From positions 125,187 through 189,186 of the forward strand of contig NZ_LMFQ01000012.1 of NCBI RefSeq assembly GCF_001426905.1: a DNA stretch of 64,000 nt, written 5' to 3'. Shown here piece after piece: positions 45,791 to 55,775 of the stretch. Below the pieces are notes generated by a model. That model saw only the letters and a list, made by a program, of their open reading frames with translations. It was not told where the DNA came from and did not search any database. A program made the position numbers and the translations under genes. This DNA comes from Caulobacter sp. Root1455. Its GTDB lineage: Bacteria > Pseudomonadota > Alphaproteobacteria > Caulobacterales > Caulobacteraceae. Every line of letters begins with the position of its first letter. Position 1 is the stretch's first letter.

Positions 45791-46552
45791 ATGCACGCCC
45801 GGATCGCCAGCCTCTATCGCCATCCCGTCAAGGGGTTCACGCCCGAGCGCCTGGACGGGGCCGAACTGACGGCCGGCCGGTGCTTTCCCTGCGACCGGCT
45901 CTACGCCGTCGAGGACGGGCCCAGCGGCTTCGATCCCGCCGCCCCGGCCCACGTCTCGAAGATGAAGTTCACGGTGCTGGCCAAGATCCCGCAGGTCGCC
46001 AAGGCCCGCACCGCCTATGATGCGGCGACCGGCGTGTTCACCGCCCGGGCCGAGGGCCGGCCGGACTTCGCCGACGACCTGCGCGGGGCCGAGGGGCGGC
46101 GCGGCTTCGAGGTCTGGCTGGCCGACCTGCTGGGCGAGGCGGTCCAGGGGCCGCTGCGCGTGGTCGAGGGGCCGGGCGACCATCGATTCATGGACAGCCG
46201 CAGCGGCTACGTCTCCATCGTCAACCTGGCCAGCGTCCGCGACCTGGAGGCTCGGCTGGGCCGGCCGGTCGATCCCCTGCGCTTCCGCGCCAACCTTTAT
46301 GTCGAGGGCTGGCCGGCCTGGGTCGAGAACGACTGGGCTGGGCGGACGATGCGGGTGGGCGAGGCGAGGGCGGAGGTTCTCAAGCCGATCGTCCGCTGCG
46401 CCGCCACCCAGGTCGACCCGATCACCGCCGAGCGCGACATCGACCTGGTGAAGGCCCTGTTCGACCACTACGGCCACATGCTGTGCGGCGTTTATCTGAA
46501 GGTGGAAGAGGGCGGGGCGGTGGCCGAGGGGGACGAGATCAATCTCGATTGA
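45791..46552 (+). CDS. MOSC domain protein
   Basis: A 253-residue soluble protein. The MOSC N-terminal barrel domain starts ARIASLYRHPVKGFTPERLD, and the core MOSC domain (about 100-250) carries PLRFRANLYVEGWPAWVEND and the single Cys in RCAATQVDP, which may hold sulfur. MOSC proteins such as molybdenum cofactor sulfurases and YiiM handle sulfur or hydroxylamine compounds, and the substrate is unknown. It is six codons from prmC, so it is probably cotranscribed with it. The start is ATG 45791, and the spacer to the BrkB gene is 103 bases. Confidence 0.88.
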   Translation: MHARIASLYRHPVKGFTPERLDGAELTAGRCFPCDRLYAVEDGPSGFDPAAPAHVSKMKFTVLAKIPQVAKARTAYDAATGVFTARAEGRPDFADDLRGAEGRRGFEVWLADLLGEAVQGPLRVVEGPGDHRFMDSRSGYVSIVNLASVRDLEARLGRPVDPLRFRANLYVEGWPAWVENDWAGRTMRVGEARAEVLKPIVRCAATQVDPITAERDIDLVKALFDHYGHMLCGVYLKVEEGGAVAEGDEINLD

Positions 46553-46609
46553 GGAAATTTGAGCCCGAAAAGGTCGCCTCCGCGCGCGAGGCGGAGTAAG
46601 ACGCCGCCC

Positions 46610-47458
46610 ATGACCCTGACCCTCGTCAAAGCCTGGAACGCCGCCAAGGATCGTCTGAAGAACGTTCAGATCGATCAGCCGGCCATCGACGCTCGCCTGC
46701 TGCTGGAAGTGGCCGCCAACGTCACCCGCACCGACATCATCACCGACCCCTACCGCGTGCTGACCGAGGCGCAGATGGCGACGCTGGATGATTTCCTGAA
46801 CCGCCGCGCGCGTCGCGAGCCGGTCAGCCACATCATCGGCCGCAAGGGGTTCTGGAAGATCCTGCTGCAGGTCAACAAGAACGTCCTGACCCCGCGCCCC
46901 GAGACCGAGGTCATCGTCGACGAGGTGCTCAAGGCCTTTCCCGAGCAGATGAGCTTCAACATGCTCGATCTGGGCGTCGGTTCGGGCACGATCCTGCTGG
47001 CGGTGCTGGCCGAGCGTCCGGCCGCCAAGGGCCTGGGCGTCGACGTCTCGGAAGAGGCCCTGGCCGTGGCCCGCGAGAACGCCGCCAATCTCGACCTGGC
47101 CGGCCGCGTGGCCCTGCTGCGCGGCGACTGGACCAACGGCCTGGGCGACGACAGCTTCGACCTGGTGGTCTCCAACCCGCCCTACATCGCCACCCACGTG
47201 ATCGAGACCCTGGAGCCCGAGGTCCGCGACCACGAGCCGCGCCTGGCCCTGGACGGCGGTCCGGACGGCCTGGACGCTTACCGGTTCCTGGCCGGCGAGA
47301 TCCTGCGGGTGCTCAAGCCCGGCGCGATGTTCGCCGTCGAGATCGGCTACGACCAGTCCGAGGACGTCGAGACCCTGTTCAAGCAGGCCGGCGCCCAGAA
47401 CGTGCGGACCATCAAGGATCTGTCCGTCAACGACCGCGTTGTCACCGGTACCAAATAG
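46610..47458 (+). CDS. prmC: Peptide chain release factor N5-glutamine methyltransferase
   Basis: PrmC (HemK) methylates the Gln of the GGQ motif in release factors 1 and 2. The 282-residue protein has the N-terminal helical domain, the SAM motif LDLGVGSGTILLAVL, and the catalytic NPPY at 189-192. TPRPETE before the SAM motif is also a family hallmark. The ATG at 46610 has GGAG about 12 bases upstream; an earlier start at 46559 reads through an Arg/Pro-rich leader and is unlikely. In relatives prmC directly follows prfA, but here about 7 kb separates them. Confidence 0.95.
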   Translation: MTLTLVKAWNAAKDRLKNVQIDQPAIDARLLLEVAANVTRTDIITDPYRVLTEAQMATLDDFLNRRARREPVSHIIGRKGFWKILLQVNKNVLTPRPETEVIVDEVLKAFPEQMSFNMLDLGVGSGTILLAVLAERPAAKGLGVDVSEEALAVARENAANLDLAGRVALLRGDWTNGLGDDSFDLVVSNPPYIATHVIETLEPEVRDHEPRLALDGGPDGLDAYRFLAGEILRVLKPGAMFAVEIGYDQSEDVETLFKQAGAQNVRTIKDLSVNDRVVTGTK

Positions 47459-47754
47459 CCGCCAAAGTCCCTGATTGAAAAATTCCTTGGAAACCCTGAC
47501 GTGAGGCGGTAGACGAGTAACGTCTCCTTCCAAAACGCCGGGTGAAGGGAAAAGCGGTCGTCTAGATGACCGCGAGGCTCCCCCGGCAGGCGCGAACGGC
47601 CGACCCGGCTGATCGCCGCGCCCGAACCGGGCGGAGGCTCTACGGAAACCAACGTCTCTAGAACATCGAAGGCAGAACCTAACAGGGTTCCACCCCGCTC
47701 CAGAGGCCAAACACCGGACGCGCAGATCGCCGCCGGACAGGTTCAGAAGAGAAG
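47459..47754 (+). promoter_or_regulatory. Long, possibly structured leader of the DUF4167 gene
   Basis: 296 bases with no coding sequence between prmC and the DUF4167 gene. At least three strong hairpins are visible: GCGGTCGTCTAGATGACCGC at 47554-47573, GGCGCG...CGCGCC at about 47589-47622, and CCCGAACCGGG. GAGGCTC occurs twice (47574 and 47634). A Shine-Dalgarno AGAAGAGAAG precedes the start. This may be a cis-regulatory RNA or hold a small RNA; I could not match it to a known class. Confidence 0.4.
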
Positions 47755-48876
47755 ATGAGAGATTTCAAGGGCATGAAGCGCCAGCGCGGCCGCAACAATC
47801 GCGGCGGAGCGGGTAGCGGCGGCAAGCCTCAGCAGCACAACGCCAACCGGGCCTTCGATTCGAACGGCCCCGAAGGCGTCAAGGTGCGCGGCGCGGCCCA
47901 GAGCGTCTACGAGAAGTACCAGCAGCTGGCTCGCGACGCGACGTCGTCCGGCGACCGGGTGCTGGCCGAGAACTATCTGCAGCACGCTGAGCACTATTTC
48001 CGCGTCCTGCGAGCCATCCAGCCGAATCGCCCGGTCAGCGACATCATCGGCAAGGACGCCTATTCGGCTTACGAGATCGATTTCGAGGCCGAACCGGAAG
48101 AGCAGCCCGAAACCCCCGAAGCGACCCAGACCGAGGCTCCGGCCGAGGGCGAGGGCGGCGACGGCCAGGGCGGCGAGCAGCGCCGCGACCGGTTCGAGAA
48201 CCGTCCCCGCGACGATCGTCCCCGTGACGGACAGCGCGACGACCGTCCCCGCGACAACAACCAAAGCCGCGACCGCTTCGACGGCCAGCCGGGTCAGGGC
48301 CAAGGCCGCCGCGACCGTTGGCGCGACCGCGAGGACCGGCCCCGCGACGACCGGCCCCGCGACGATCGCCCCCGGGATGACCGTCCTCGCGATGATCGCC
48401 CGCGCGACGACCGTCCGAGGGAAGACCGTCCCCGTGACGACCGCCCCCGTGACGACCGCCCGCGGGAAGACCGCTTCCGCGACGAGCGTCCGCGCGAGGA
48501 TCGTCCCGCCGCCGCCGAAGGCGTCGAGGTTCAAGCTCGTGACAACCAAGGGGGCGAAGGCCGCCGCGAGCGTCCGCGCCGCGACCGCGCGCCGCGCGAC
48601 CGCGATCCGATGGCGGTGATCGAGCCCCAGGCCACGCCGCTGACCAGCGAGGCCCAGGCCTCGCCGCTGCTGCGGGGCCAGGACGGCGACGTCAGCCACG
48701 CCCCGGCCTTCCTGGGCCGCAAGTCGACCCGCGCCGAGAGCGCCGTGGACACCGGTCCGGTCTCGACCTCGTCGGTGCTGGCGGCCGACGCGGAAGCTGC
48801 TCCGGCCAAGCCCAAGCGTCGCCGCGCCCCGCGCAGCTTCGAAGGCAGCGCCGCGCCGGAGTCCGAAGAGGTCTAG
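47755..48876 (+). CDS. DUF4167 family protein with RDDRP repeats
   Basis: A 373-residue hydrophilic protein. The N-terminal 120 residues are the DUF4167 domain: RQRGRNNRGGAGSGGK, then VYEKYQQLARDATSSGDRV and AENYLQHAEHYFRVLRAIQ. The middle (about 150-255) is a low-complexity run of RDDRP/REDRP units, highly charged and certainly disordered. The C-terminus carries KPKRRRAPRSF, a basic nuclear-signal-like tail. The family is alphaproteobacterial, possibly RNA-binding, and of unknown function. It lies between prmC and clpB in many species, as it does here with two peptidase genes inserted. A strong terminator follows. Confidence 0.88.
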   Translation: MRDFKGMKRQRGRNNRGGAGSGGKPQQHNANRAFDSNGPEGVKVRGAAQSVYEKYQQLARDATSSGDRVLAENYLQHAEHYFRVLRAIQPNRPVSDIIGKDAYSAYEIDFEAEPEEQPETPEATQTEAPAEGEGGDGQGGEQRRDRFENRPRDDRPRDGQRDDRPRDNNQSRDRFDGQPGQGQGRRDRWRDREDRPRDDRPRDDRPRDDRPRDDRPRDDRPREDRPRDDRPRDDRPREDRFRDERPREDRPAAAEGVEVQARDNQGGEGRRERPRRDRAPRDRDPMAVIEPQATPLTSEAQASPLLRGQDGDVSHAPAFLGRKSTRAESAVDTGPVSTSSVLAADAEAAPAKPKRRRAPRSFEGSAAPESEEV

Positions 48877-48904
48877 ACTTCTTCAAGCATCGACTGATCT
48901 TCAG

Positions 48905-48931
48905 TCAGCCCCCGACCTTGTCGGGGGCTGA
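48905..48931 (+). terminator. Terminator of the DUF4167 gene
   Basis: Stem TCAGCCCCCGAC / GTCGGGGGCTGA with a three-base loop, followed by CGTCGTTTT. It lies 28 bases after the stop codon at 48876. Confidence 0.85.
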
Positions 48932-49009
48932 CGTCGTTTTGGCTCCGCCCCCATTGCGCTCGGCGCCGAACCCCGCCTAGCCTCGCCTCCTCACAGTTCG
49001 GGGGCGACC

Positions 49010-50440
49010 ATGCGCGGCAAGACCAAGACCTTTCTCCTGACGGCGGCCGCCCTGTCGGCCCTGGTCGCGACCGGGGCCAGAGCTCAGTCCGCTCCCAAGG
49101 ACTCTGGCGAAGCCGCCTTCCGCGGGCTCTACAAGGAGCTGGTCGAGATCAACACCACGGCCTCGGTGGGCAGCTGCACGGCGGCCGCCGAGGCGATGGG
49201 CGCGCGGCTGAAGGCGGCGGGCTTCCCCGACAGCGACGTGCGCGTGCTGTTCCCGCCCGAGCATCCCAAGTTCGGCGCCCTGGTCGCCACCCTGCGCGGC
49301 AAGGACCCCAAGGCCGGGGCCATCCTGCTCCTGGCCCATATCGACGTGGTCGAGGCCAAGCGCGAGGACTGGGTGCGCGACCCGTTCAAGCTGGTCGAGG
49401 AGGACGGCTATTTCTACGCCCGCGGCGCCAGCGACGACAAAGCCATGGCGGCGATCTTCACCGACAGCCTGGTGCGCTACAAGAAAGAGGGCTTTCAGCC
49501 CAAGCGCGACATCAAGCTGGCCCTGACCTGCGGCGAGGAAGGCGGCGACCCGTTCAACAGCGTGCCCTGGCTGCTGGAGAACCATCCCGAGACCCTGAAG
49601 GCCGACTTCGCCCTCAACGAAGGCGACGACAGCCAGCTGGACGAGAAGGGCCAGCCCCGGCTGCTGGGCATCCAGGTCGGCGAGAAGGTCTACATGGACT
49701 ACAATCTCGAAGTGACCAACGCGGGCGGCCACTCCTCGCGCCCGATCAAGGACAACGCGATCTACCACCTGGCGGGCGGCCTGGCGCGGCTGGGGGCCTA
49801 TGACTTCCCGATCGCCCTGAACGACGCCACCAAGGGCTATTACGAGCAGAACGCAAAGATCGAGCCCGATCCCGAGGTGGCCGACGCCATGCGGGCCATG
49901 GTCAAGGATCCGAACGACGCGGCGGCCGCCGCCATCCTGGCCCGCGACCCGGGGCGCAACAGCATGATGCGCACCACCTGCGTGGCCACCATGGTCGAGG
50001 CCGGCCATGCGCCCAACGCCCTGCCGCAGCGCGCCAAGGCCAACGTCAACTGCCGCATCCTGCCGGGCAACGATCCCGCGGTCATCCGCGACCAGCTGGA
50101 AAAGATCGTCGCCGACCCGGCCATCAAGATCACCCTGGCGGACGAACCCGACCCGGTCAGCCCGCCGCCGCCGTTGACCCCGCGGATCATGGCTCCGGCC
50201 ACCAAGGTCGCGGCCAAGATCTGGCCGGGGGTGCCGTTCGTCCCGGCCATGCTGACCGGCGCCACCGACGGCCGCTTCACCAACGCCGCCGGCGTGCCGA
50301 CCTACGGCCTGTCGGGCCTGATGGCGGGCGTCGACGGCGACCACATCCACGGCCTGAACGAGCGCATCCAGGTCAAGGCGCTGATGAACGGCCGCCAGTT
50401 CCTCTACGAGGTGGTCAAGCTGTACGCCGACGGGAAGTGA
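49010..50440 (+). CDS. M20 family metallopeptidase, exported
   Basis: A 476-residue exported peptidase. The signal peptide ends at GARAQ. The M20 zinc sites are visible: His110 and Asp112 in LLLAHIDVV, the GASDDKAMAA stretch, and EEGG (about 175-178) near the catalytic Glu. NAGGHSSRP marks the dimerisation domain and HIHGLNER the final zinc ligand. It probably removes residues from peptides in the periplasm. It lies with an M48 peptidase and clpB, a proteolysis-rich neighbourhood. The start follows GGGGGCGACC. Confidence 0.92.
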   Translation: MRGKTKTFLLTAAALSALVATGARAQSAPKDSGEAAFRGLYKELVEINTTASVGSCTAAAEAMGARLKAAGFPDSDVRVLFPPEHPKFGALVATLRGKDPKAGAILLLAHIDVVEAKREDWVRDPFKLVEEDGYFYARGASDDKAMAAIFTDSLVRYKKEGFQPKRDIKLALTCGEEGGDPFNSVPWLLENHPETLKADFALNEGDDSQLDEKGQPRLLGIQVGEKVYMDYNLEVTNAGGHSSRPIKDNAIYHLAGGLARLGAYDFPIALNDATKGYYEQNAKIEPDPEVADAMRAMVKDPNDAAAAAILARDPGRNSMMRTTCVATMVEAGHAPNALPQRAKANVNCRILPGNDPAVIRDQLEKIVADPAIKITLADEPDPVSPPPPLTPRIMAPATKVAAKIWPGVPFVPAMLTGATDGRFTNAAGVPTYGLSGLMAGVDGDHIHGLNERIQVKALMNGRQFLYEVVKLYADGK

Positions 50441-50533
50441 GCCTTTCGGTGGTTGTCTCGGACAGGCGCCGTTCAGGATGACAATGGTAGGTGTTGCACC
50501 TAAGTTTTCCCGATAGCCCGTCGGAACTCCGTC

Positions 50534-51271
50534 ATGCGCCCGATCCTGCCTGTCCTCACCGCCGCCCTGGCCCTGTCCGCCTGCGCCTACAACCCCGAAC
50601 TCGGTCGTCAGCAGATGACCATCGTCAACGACGACAGCCTGACCCAGGCCGGCGAGCAGGCCTGGAACCAGGCCCTGGCCAAGAGCAAGGTCAGTACGGA
50701 CCGGCGGGCCAACGCCCGCGTGCGCGCCGTGGGGCAACGGGTGGTCGACGCCGCCGGCCTGGGCCAGCAGCCCTGGGACTATGCGGTGTTCGAGAACACC
50801 GCGCCCAACGCCTTCGTGCTGCCCGGCGGCCATGTCGGCGTCACCACCGGCCTGCTCACGATCGTCGACAACGACGACCAGCTGGCCGCCGTGATCGGCC
50901 ACGAGACCGGCCATGTCATCGCCCATCACGCCGCCGAGCGCCAGTCGCAGACCGTGGCCTCCAGCCTGTTGCTGGGCGTGCTGGGCGCGGCCACCGGCGG
51001 CGACACCGCCCGGGCCATCTCCAGCTACGGCGGCGACGCGGCCAAGTACGGCTTCCTGCTGCCGTTTTCGCGCAAGCAGGAGCTGGAGGCCGACCGCCTG
51101 GGCGTCGACTTCATGCAGCGGGCCGGCTACCGCCCGCGCGAGGCGGTGGTCCTGTGGCTGCACATGCAGGCCCAGGGCGGATCCAGCGCCCCGCAATTCA
51201 CCTCGACCCACCCTTCGGACGCCACTCGGATCGCGGCCCTGGAAAACTATATCGCCCAACGGGGCTGGTGA
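50534..51271 (+). CDS. M48 family metallopeptidase lipoprotein
   Basis: A 245-residue lipoprotein peptidase of the LoiP/YcaL type. The lipobox is LSAC, with Cys17 as the acylated residue. The zinc motif HETGH lies at 123-127, and the third zinc ligand is the Glu in QELEADRLG. Such proteases degrade misfolded outer-membrane proteins. The gene is 96 bases before clpB on the same strand, in line with envelope quality control. The ATG at 50534 is preceded by GGAACTCCGTC. Confidence 0.92.
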   Translation: MRPILPVLTAALALSACAYNPELGRQQMTIVNDDSLTQAGEQAWNQALAKSKVSTDRRANARVRAVGQRVVDAAGLGQQPWDYAVFENTAPNAFVLPGGHVGVTTGLLTIVDNDDQLAAVIGHETGHVIAHHAAERQSQTVASSLLLGVLGAATGGDTARAISSYGGDAAKYGFLLPFSRKQELEADRLGVDFMQRAGYRPREAVVLWLHMQAQGGSSAPQFTSTHPSDATRIAALENYIAQRGW

Positions 51272-51366
51272 GCCTTGTGTGGCTGATCGGCCACACCTAA
51301 ATCCCCGTGGACCGAGTTGCGCTTGATCAAGGCGACTGGGTCAAATCCGCCTGAACTGGGGATACC

Positions 51367-53961
<2,595 letters not shown>

Positions 53962-53986
53962 GCGTCGCCCGCCGGCGAATCCCATA

Positions 53987-54016
53987 CGGGCGCGTCCCAC
54001 GGACGCGCCCGTTTTT
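53987..54016 (+). terminator. Terminator of clpB
   Basis: Stem CGGGCGCGTCC / GGACGCGCCCG with a CAC loop, followed by TTTTT. It ends 55 bases after the clpB stop. Confidence 0.9.
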
Positions 54017-54086
54017 GGGTCTGGCGGAGCGCGAAAAAGAGGTTCAGGATGACCTCTCGCCCCTCACATATCGCAAATATTTCTCG

Positions 54087-54111
54087 GGAACCTTTGGCCG
54101 GGTTTTGCGTA
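54087..54111 (+). promoter_or_regulatory. Candidate EcfG/SigT (general stress) promoter
   Basis: GGAAC at 54087-54091, 16 bases, then CGTA at 54108-54111. The alphaproteobacterial general-stress form is GGAAC-N16-17-CGTT, so one base differs. The rest of the 328-base spacer 53962-54289 holds the clpB terminator, a hairpin GCTGGAC / GTCCAGC at 54228-54250, and nothing else that I can name. Confidence 0.55.
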
Positions 54112-54289
54112 CGCGCGCGTTACTAAGAAGCGGCGTAGAGATGTTCGTGGGAATGGCCAAGTCTGTCCAGAACAGGCCCAGAATTCGCCTCTTTCGAATG
54201 TCGATTTTCAACTGACGAAGCGCCGCTGCTGGACTGTCTGACGGTCCAGCTTGGTGCTCGGTGTTGAAGCAAAGGTGGAAGGGTGTCCC

Positions 54290-54859
54290 ATGATTAGCGT
54301 AAATTATAAGATGATGATGGTGAGCGCTCTGGTGGCTGGCGGGCTGTCGGTCAGCGGCTGCGCGACCAAGGGCTTCGTCAACGAACAGGTCGGCGCGGTG
54401 AACACGCGGGTCGACGCCACCGACGCCAAGGTGGCCGAGGTCGACCGCACCAGCCAGGAAGCGCTGAAGCGCGCGACCGACGCCCACAAGCTGGCCGAGG
54501 GCAAGTTCCTGTACTCGGTGGTGCTGAGCGACGACTCGGTGAAGTTCCCGCTCGACCGGCATGAACTGTCGCCGGAAGCCGAGCAGCGCCTGGCCGACTT
54601 CGCCTCGAAGCTGAAGGGCGACAACAAGAACGTCTATCTCGAAATCCAGGGCTTCACCGACGCCTCCGGCGATCCGAAGTACAACGAGACCCTGGGCAAC
54701 GAGCGGGCCGAGACGGTGCGCAAGTTCCTCAGCAAGCAGGGCGTGCCGCTGAACCGAATGGCGACGATCTCGTACGGCGAGGAAGATCCGGTGGCCCCGA
54801 ACGACACCCCCGACGGCCGCGCCCAGAACCGCCGCGTGGTGATCCAGGTCCTGGCCTAG
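54290..54859 (+). CDS. OmpA family lipoprotein (Pal-like) with an Lpp-type coiled coil
   Basis: A 189-residue lipoprotein. Signal peptide with lipobox VSGC (Cys24), then an alpha-helical stretch with heptad spacing (about 30-75, GAVNTRVDATDAKVAEVDRT), as in Lpp. An OmpA C-terminal peptidoglycan-binding domain (about 80-189) follows, with LEIQGFTDASGDPKYNETLG and the end RAQNRRVVI. It should tie the outer membrane to the wall. The ATG at 54290 sits downstream of a general-stress-type promoter about 180 bases upstream, so it may be induced by stress. Confidence 0.9.
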   Translation: MISVNYKMMMVSALVAGGLSVSGCATKGFVNEQVGAVNTRVDATDAKVAEVDRTSQEALKRATDAHKLAEGKFLYSVVLSDDSVKFPLDRHELSPEAEQRLADFASKLKGDNKNVYLEIQGFTDASGDPKYNETLGNERAETVRKFLSKQGVPLNRMATISYGEEDPVAPNDTPDGRAQNRRVVIQVLA

Positions 54860-54911
54860 AACGCGATCATCGCCCGGCCGGACTGACGCCGGGCGATCAC
54901 CGCTTCCTTGT

Positions 54912-54950
54912 CCGCTCACCCGACGTTGGCCGGGATGAGCGGATTTTTTT
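54912..54950 (+). terminator. Palindromic repeat copy 3 acting as terminator
   Basis: CCGCTCACCCGACGTTGGC...CGGGATGAGCGG is a diverged copy of the repeat at 1881-1910 and 37051-37080. Here it is followed by ATTTTTTT, so it works as a rho-independent terminator of the OmpA lipoprotein gene. Confidence 0.75.
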
Positions 54951-54967
54951 GTCGGGCCGCGATCGGG

Positions 54968-55609
54968 TCAGGCGTCCGCCGCTTCCTTCGCCGCCGCGAT
55001 CAGCGCGTCGTCGATCTCGGCGGCCCGCTTGGCCGCCGGGCGCTGGCTGATGCCGGCCCAGTAGGCCTCGAAGGCCGGGCGCTTCTCGATCGACCCGAAC
55101 ATCATGCCCCAGCCGATCTGCGCGCCGACATAGACATCGGCGGCCGAGAACTTGTCGCCGGCGATGTAGGTCTTGCCGCTGACCGCCTGTTCGAGCGCGT
55201 TCAGGGTGTCCTCCAGGCAGCCGTAGCCGGCCATGGGCTTGCGGTCGTCCGGCACGACGAAGCCCAGGGACTTGTTGGTCACCGCCGCCTCGACCGGCCC
55301 GCAGGCGAACATCAGCCACCGATAATAGGTCCCGCGCGCGGGCGAGGTGGTCGGCGGGGCCAGGCCCGCTTCGGGAAAGGCGTCGGCCAGATAGGCGCAG
55401 ATCGCCGCGCCCTCGGTGACCGTCACGCCGCGATGGGTGATCGCCGGCACCTTGCCCATCGGATTGATCGCCAGATATTCCGGCGCCTTCATCGTGGACG
55501 CGTAGTCCAGCACCACCGTGCGGTAGGGGGCGCCGACTTCCTCGAGCATCCAGCGGACAATGCGGCCGCGCGACATCGGGTTGGTGTAGAAGACGAGTTC
55601 GTCGCTCAT
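54968..55609 (-). CDS. Glutathione S-transferase family protein
   Basis: A 213-residue cytosolic GST-fold protein. The N-terminal thioredoxin domain opens ELVFYTNPMSRGRIVRWML and has the glutathione-binding INPMGKVPAI and VTEGAAICAYL. The helical C domain carries KTYIAGDKFSAADVYVGAQI, the usual N-capping box. The catalytic residue in this group is often Ser, and Ser11/Thr near the start could fill it. The ATG at 55609 follows GGAGG at about eight bases; a longer frame to 55687 lacks such a site. The substrate is unknown. Confidence 0.88.
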   Translation of the reverse strand: MSDELVFYTNPMSRGRIVRWMLEEVGAPYRTVVLDYASTMKAPEYLAINPMGKVPAITHRGVTVTEGAAICAYLADAFPEAGLAPPTTSPARGTYYRWLMFACGPVEAAVTNKSLGFVVPDDRKPMAGYGCLEDTLNALEQAVSGKTYIAGDKFSAADVYVGAQIGWGMMFGSIEKRPAFEAYWAGISQRPAAKRAAEIDDALIAAAKEAADA

Positions 55610-55775
55610 GGGGATGGCCTCCAAGAGCCAGTCCGAAGGACAGGCTCGTCCAAACATCTGGAGCGTGACGGGCGCCGAAACCGGCATCCACCTTCGGCTG
55701 TCACGCTCCGGGGTGGCGATCCTAGCGCGCGCGGCCTCTCGCGCAATCTCGACGATCGATGTTCTTCGAGGGTGT

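Noticed and set aside
47459-47754. B12, SAM or 6S RNA in the DUF4167 leader
   Set aside because: I looked for the cobalamin-box consensus, SAM-II core and the long 6S hairpin with bubble and found none that fit.
51322-51346. Sigma-32 heat-shock promoter before clpB
   Set aside because: CTTGAT is present, but the -10 region lacks the CCCATNT form, so it was not called.
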